A DNA stretch of 64,000 nt from Microbacterium sp. Au-Mic1. GTDB lineage: Bacteria > Actinomycetota > Actinomycetes > Actinomycetales > Microbacteriaceae. A program made the translations under genes and the position numbers. The stretch lies in the NCBI RefSeq assembly GCF_021341785.1, contig NZ_JAJTTF010000002.1, forward strand, positions 124,001-188,000, read 5' to 3'. The notes under the pieces were generated by a model. The model was given only the letters and a program-made list of their open reading frames with translations. It did no database searches and was not told the origin of the DNA. Positions 63,137 to 64,000 of the stretch are shown piece by piece. How positions within the stretch are numbered: position 1 is the stretch's first letter; each line of letters begins with the position of its first letter.

Positions 63137-64000
63137 ATGATCGACGACGATTCCCTGCGTGACATGCCCCTGCGTCCCGAGACGGTGGCGGTGCACGCCG
63201 GCCGAGCCGACCTCGCCGCCCTCGGCGTGCACGCCGCGCCGATCGACCTCTCCTCGACCAACCCGCTGCCGGACATCGTGCACGGCGGCGACTCCTATGA
63301 ATCGATGGCGACCGGCGGCCACCCGCTGCCGGACGGCGGAAACGTCTACGCCCGCCTGTGGAACCCGACCGTCGCACGCTTCGAGGAGGGCCTCGCCGAA
63401 CTCGAGCACGCCGAGGCCGCCGTCGCGTTCTCCAGCGGCATGGCCGCGATGACGGCGGCGATCCTGTCGCACACCACGGCGGCAGGCAAGCACCACATCG
63501 TCGCGGTGCGGCCGCTCTACGGCGGCACCGACCACCTGCTCGACTCCGGGCTCCTCGGCGCCGAGACCACCTTCTGCGCCGAGGACGAGGTGCGTGCGCA
63601 TCTGCGTCCGGACACCGGCCTCGTGGTCGTCGAGACCCCCGGCAACCCCACTCTCGACCTGGTGGACATCGCCGCCGTGGTGGCGCAGGCGGGCGACGTG
63701 CCCGTGGTCGTCGACAACACGTTCGCGACCCCGCTGCTGCAGAACCCCCTGGATCTCGGTGCCGCCATGTCACTGCACAGCGCGACGAAGTACATCGGCG
63801 GTCACGGCGACGTGATCGCCGGCGTCATCGCGTGCTCGGAGGAGACGGCGCAGGCGCTGCGCCGCGTGCGTGCGATCACCGGGGCGCTGCTGCACCCGCT
63901 CGGCGCCTACCTGCTGCACCGCGGGCTCGCGACGCTGCCGGTGCGGATGGAACGGCAGCAGCGCTCCGCCGAGCGCGTCGTGGCGTGGCTCGCCGAGCAC
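63137..64000 (+). CDS. Trans-sulfuration PLP enzyme (cystathionine gamma-synthase / methionine gamma-lyase family), truncated by window end
   Basis: 288 codons are present and the frame runs off the window. Family features: a start LRPETVAVHAGR, then NVYARLWNPTVARFEEGLAELEHAEAAVAFSSGMAAMTAAIL (about 70-110) with the PLP-phosphate site, ETPGNPTLDLVDI, DNTFATPLLQNPLDLGA (about 195-211) with the cofactor Asp, and the Schiff-base Lys in SLHSATKYIGGHGDVIAG (about 218). It either makes cystathionine or degrades methionine; divergent Lrp-type genes are often seen with methionine gamma-lyase. The C-terminal quarter is not visible. Confidence 0.88.
   Translation, partial: MIDDDSLRDMPLRPETVAVHAGRADLAALGVHAAPIDLSSTNPLPDIVHGGDSYESMATGGHPLPDGGNVYARLWNPTVARFEEGLAELEHAEAAVAFSSGMAAMTAAILSHTTAAGKHHIVAVRPLYGGTDHLLDSGLLGAETTFCAEDEVRAHLRPDTGLVVVETPGNPTLDLVDIAAVVAQAGDVPVVVDNTFATPLLQNPLDLGAAMSLHSATKYIGGHGDVIAGVIACSEETAQALRRVRAITGALLHPLGAYLLHRGLATLPVRMERQQRSAERVVAWLAEH

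Overview
The window looks like a chromosomal segment of a high-GC actinobacterium of the Microbacteriaceae, most likely Microbacterium or a close relative. This is inferred from the roughly 70% GC, strongly G/C-ending codons, many GTG starts, leaderless genes with a TANNNT box exactly six bases before the start codon, a DtxR-type iron box, DUF2510 and the actinobacterial operon arrangements. No rRNA, CRISPR array, insertion sequence or replication origin was seen.

Layout. 0.1-6.2 kb: otsAB (trehalose synthesis), then ilvBNC (branched-chain amino acids) behind a 424-base structured leader. 6.4-11.1 kb: a peptidoglycan-binding-repeat protein and an iron(III) ABC importer (binding protein, fused double permease, ATPase) behind a DtxR/IdeR-like box. 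11.2-28.0 kb: a large L-fucose locus. It encodes a complete non-phosphorylating fucose pathway: mutarotase, fucose dehydrogenase, fuconolactonase, fuconate dehydratase, ketodeoxyfuconate dehydrogenase and diketo-acid hydrolase. It also carries two intracellular GH29 fucosidases, a sugar ABC importer without its own ATPase, a ROK kinase, a ROK repressor, an M81 peptidase-like protein and a CutC-family protein. An FCD/GntR regulator lies inside the locus, and the same 11-bp palindrome (ACATC-C-GATGT) occurs in all three divergent promoter regions, so the locus reads as one regulon.

28.0-44.7 kb: membrane proteins, serA, a TetR/MFS efflux pair with a clear operator, leuB, ilvE, a short 6-phosphogluconate dehydrogenase, an orphan MerB-like organomercurial lyase, an FAH hydrolase, MFS transporter and methyltransferase run, a secreted sedolisin-like peptidase, gltX and tRNA-Gln(CUG). 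44.7-47.4 kb: just after the tRNA, a small island of lower GC with a HEPN-like protein (RX4H motif) and a coiled-coil/DUF2510 protein, then a TetR regulator of the gamma-butyrolactone-receptor type.

47.4-51.4 kb: the most unusual unit, a two-gene operon. It encodes a 937-residue protein of no recognised family, with a charged heptad-like region and an amphipathic S/T-flanked hairpin, followed by a protein with a His-Gly/Cys pattern like clan CD (caspase-like) peptidases. I suggest, as inference only, a protease plus membrane-active effector pair.

51.5-64.0 kb: ordinary genes: YjbR/MmcQ and SRPBCC proteins, an amino-acid permease followed by an orphan solute-binding protein, a Tat-exported 5'-nucleotidase, DUF4383 and other membrane proteins, an M23 peptidase, an MprF-like DUF2156 membrane protein, and an Lrp regulator divergent from a Cys/Met-metabolism PLP enzyme that runs off the window end.

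Across the whole window the palindrome GGATCC is far more frequent than base composition predicts (about 110 copies by eye against about 20 expected), yet absent from the island after tRNA-Gln.
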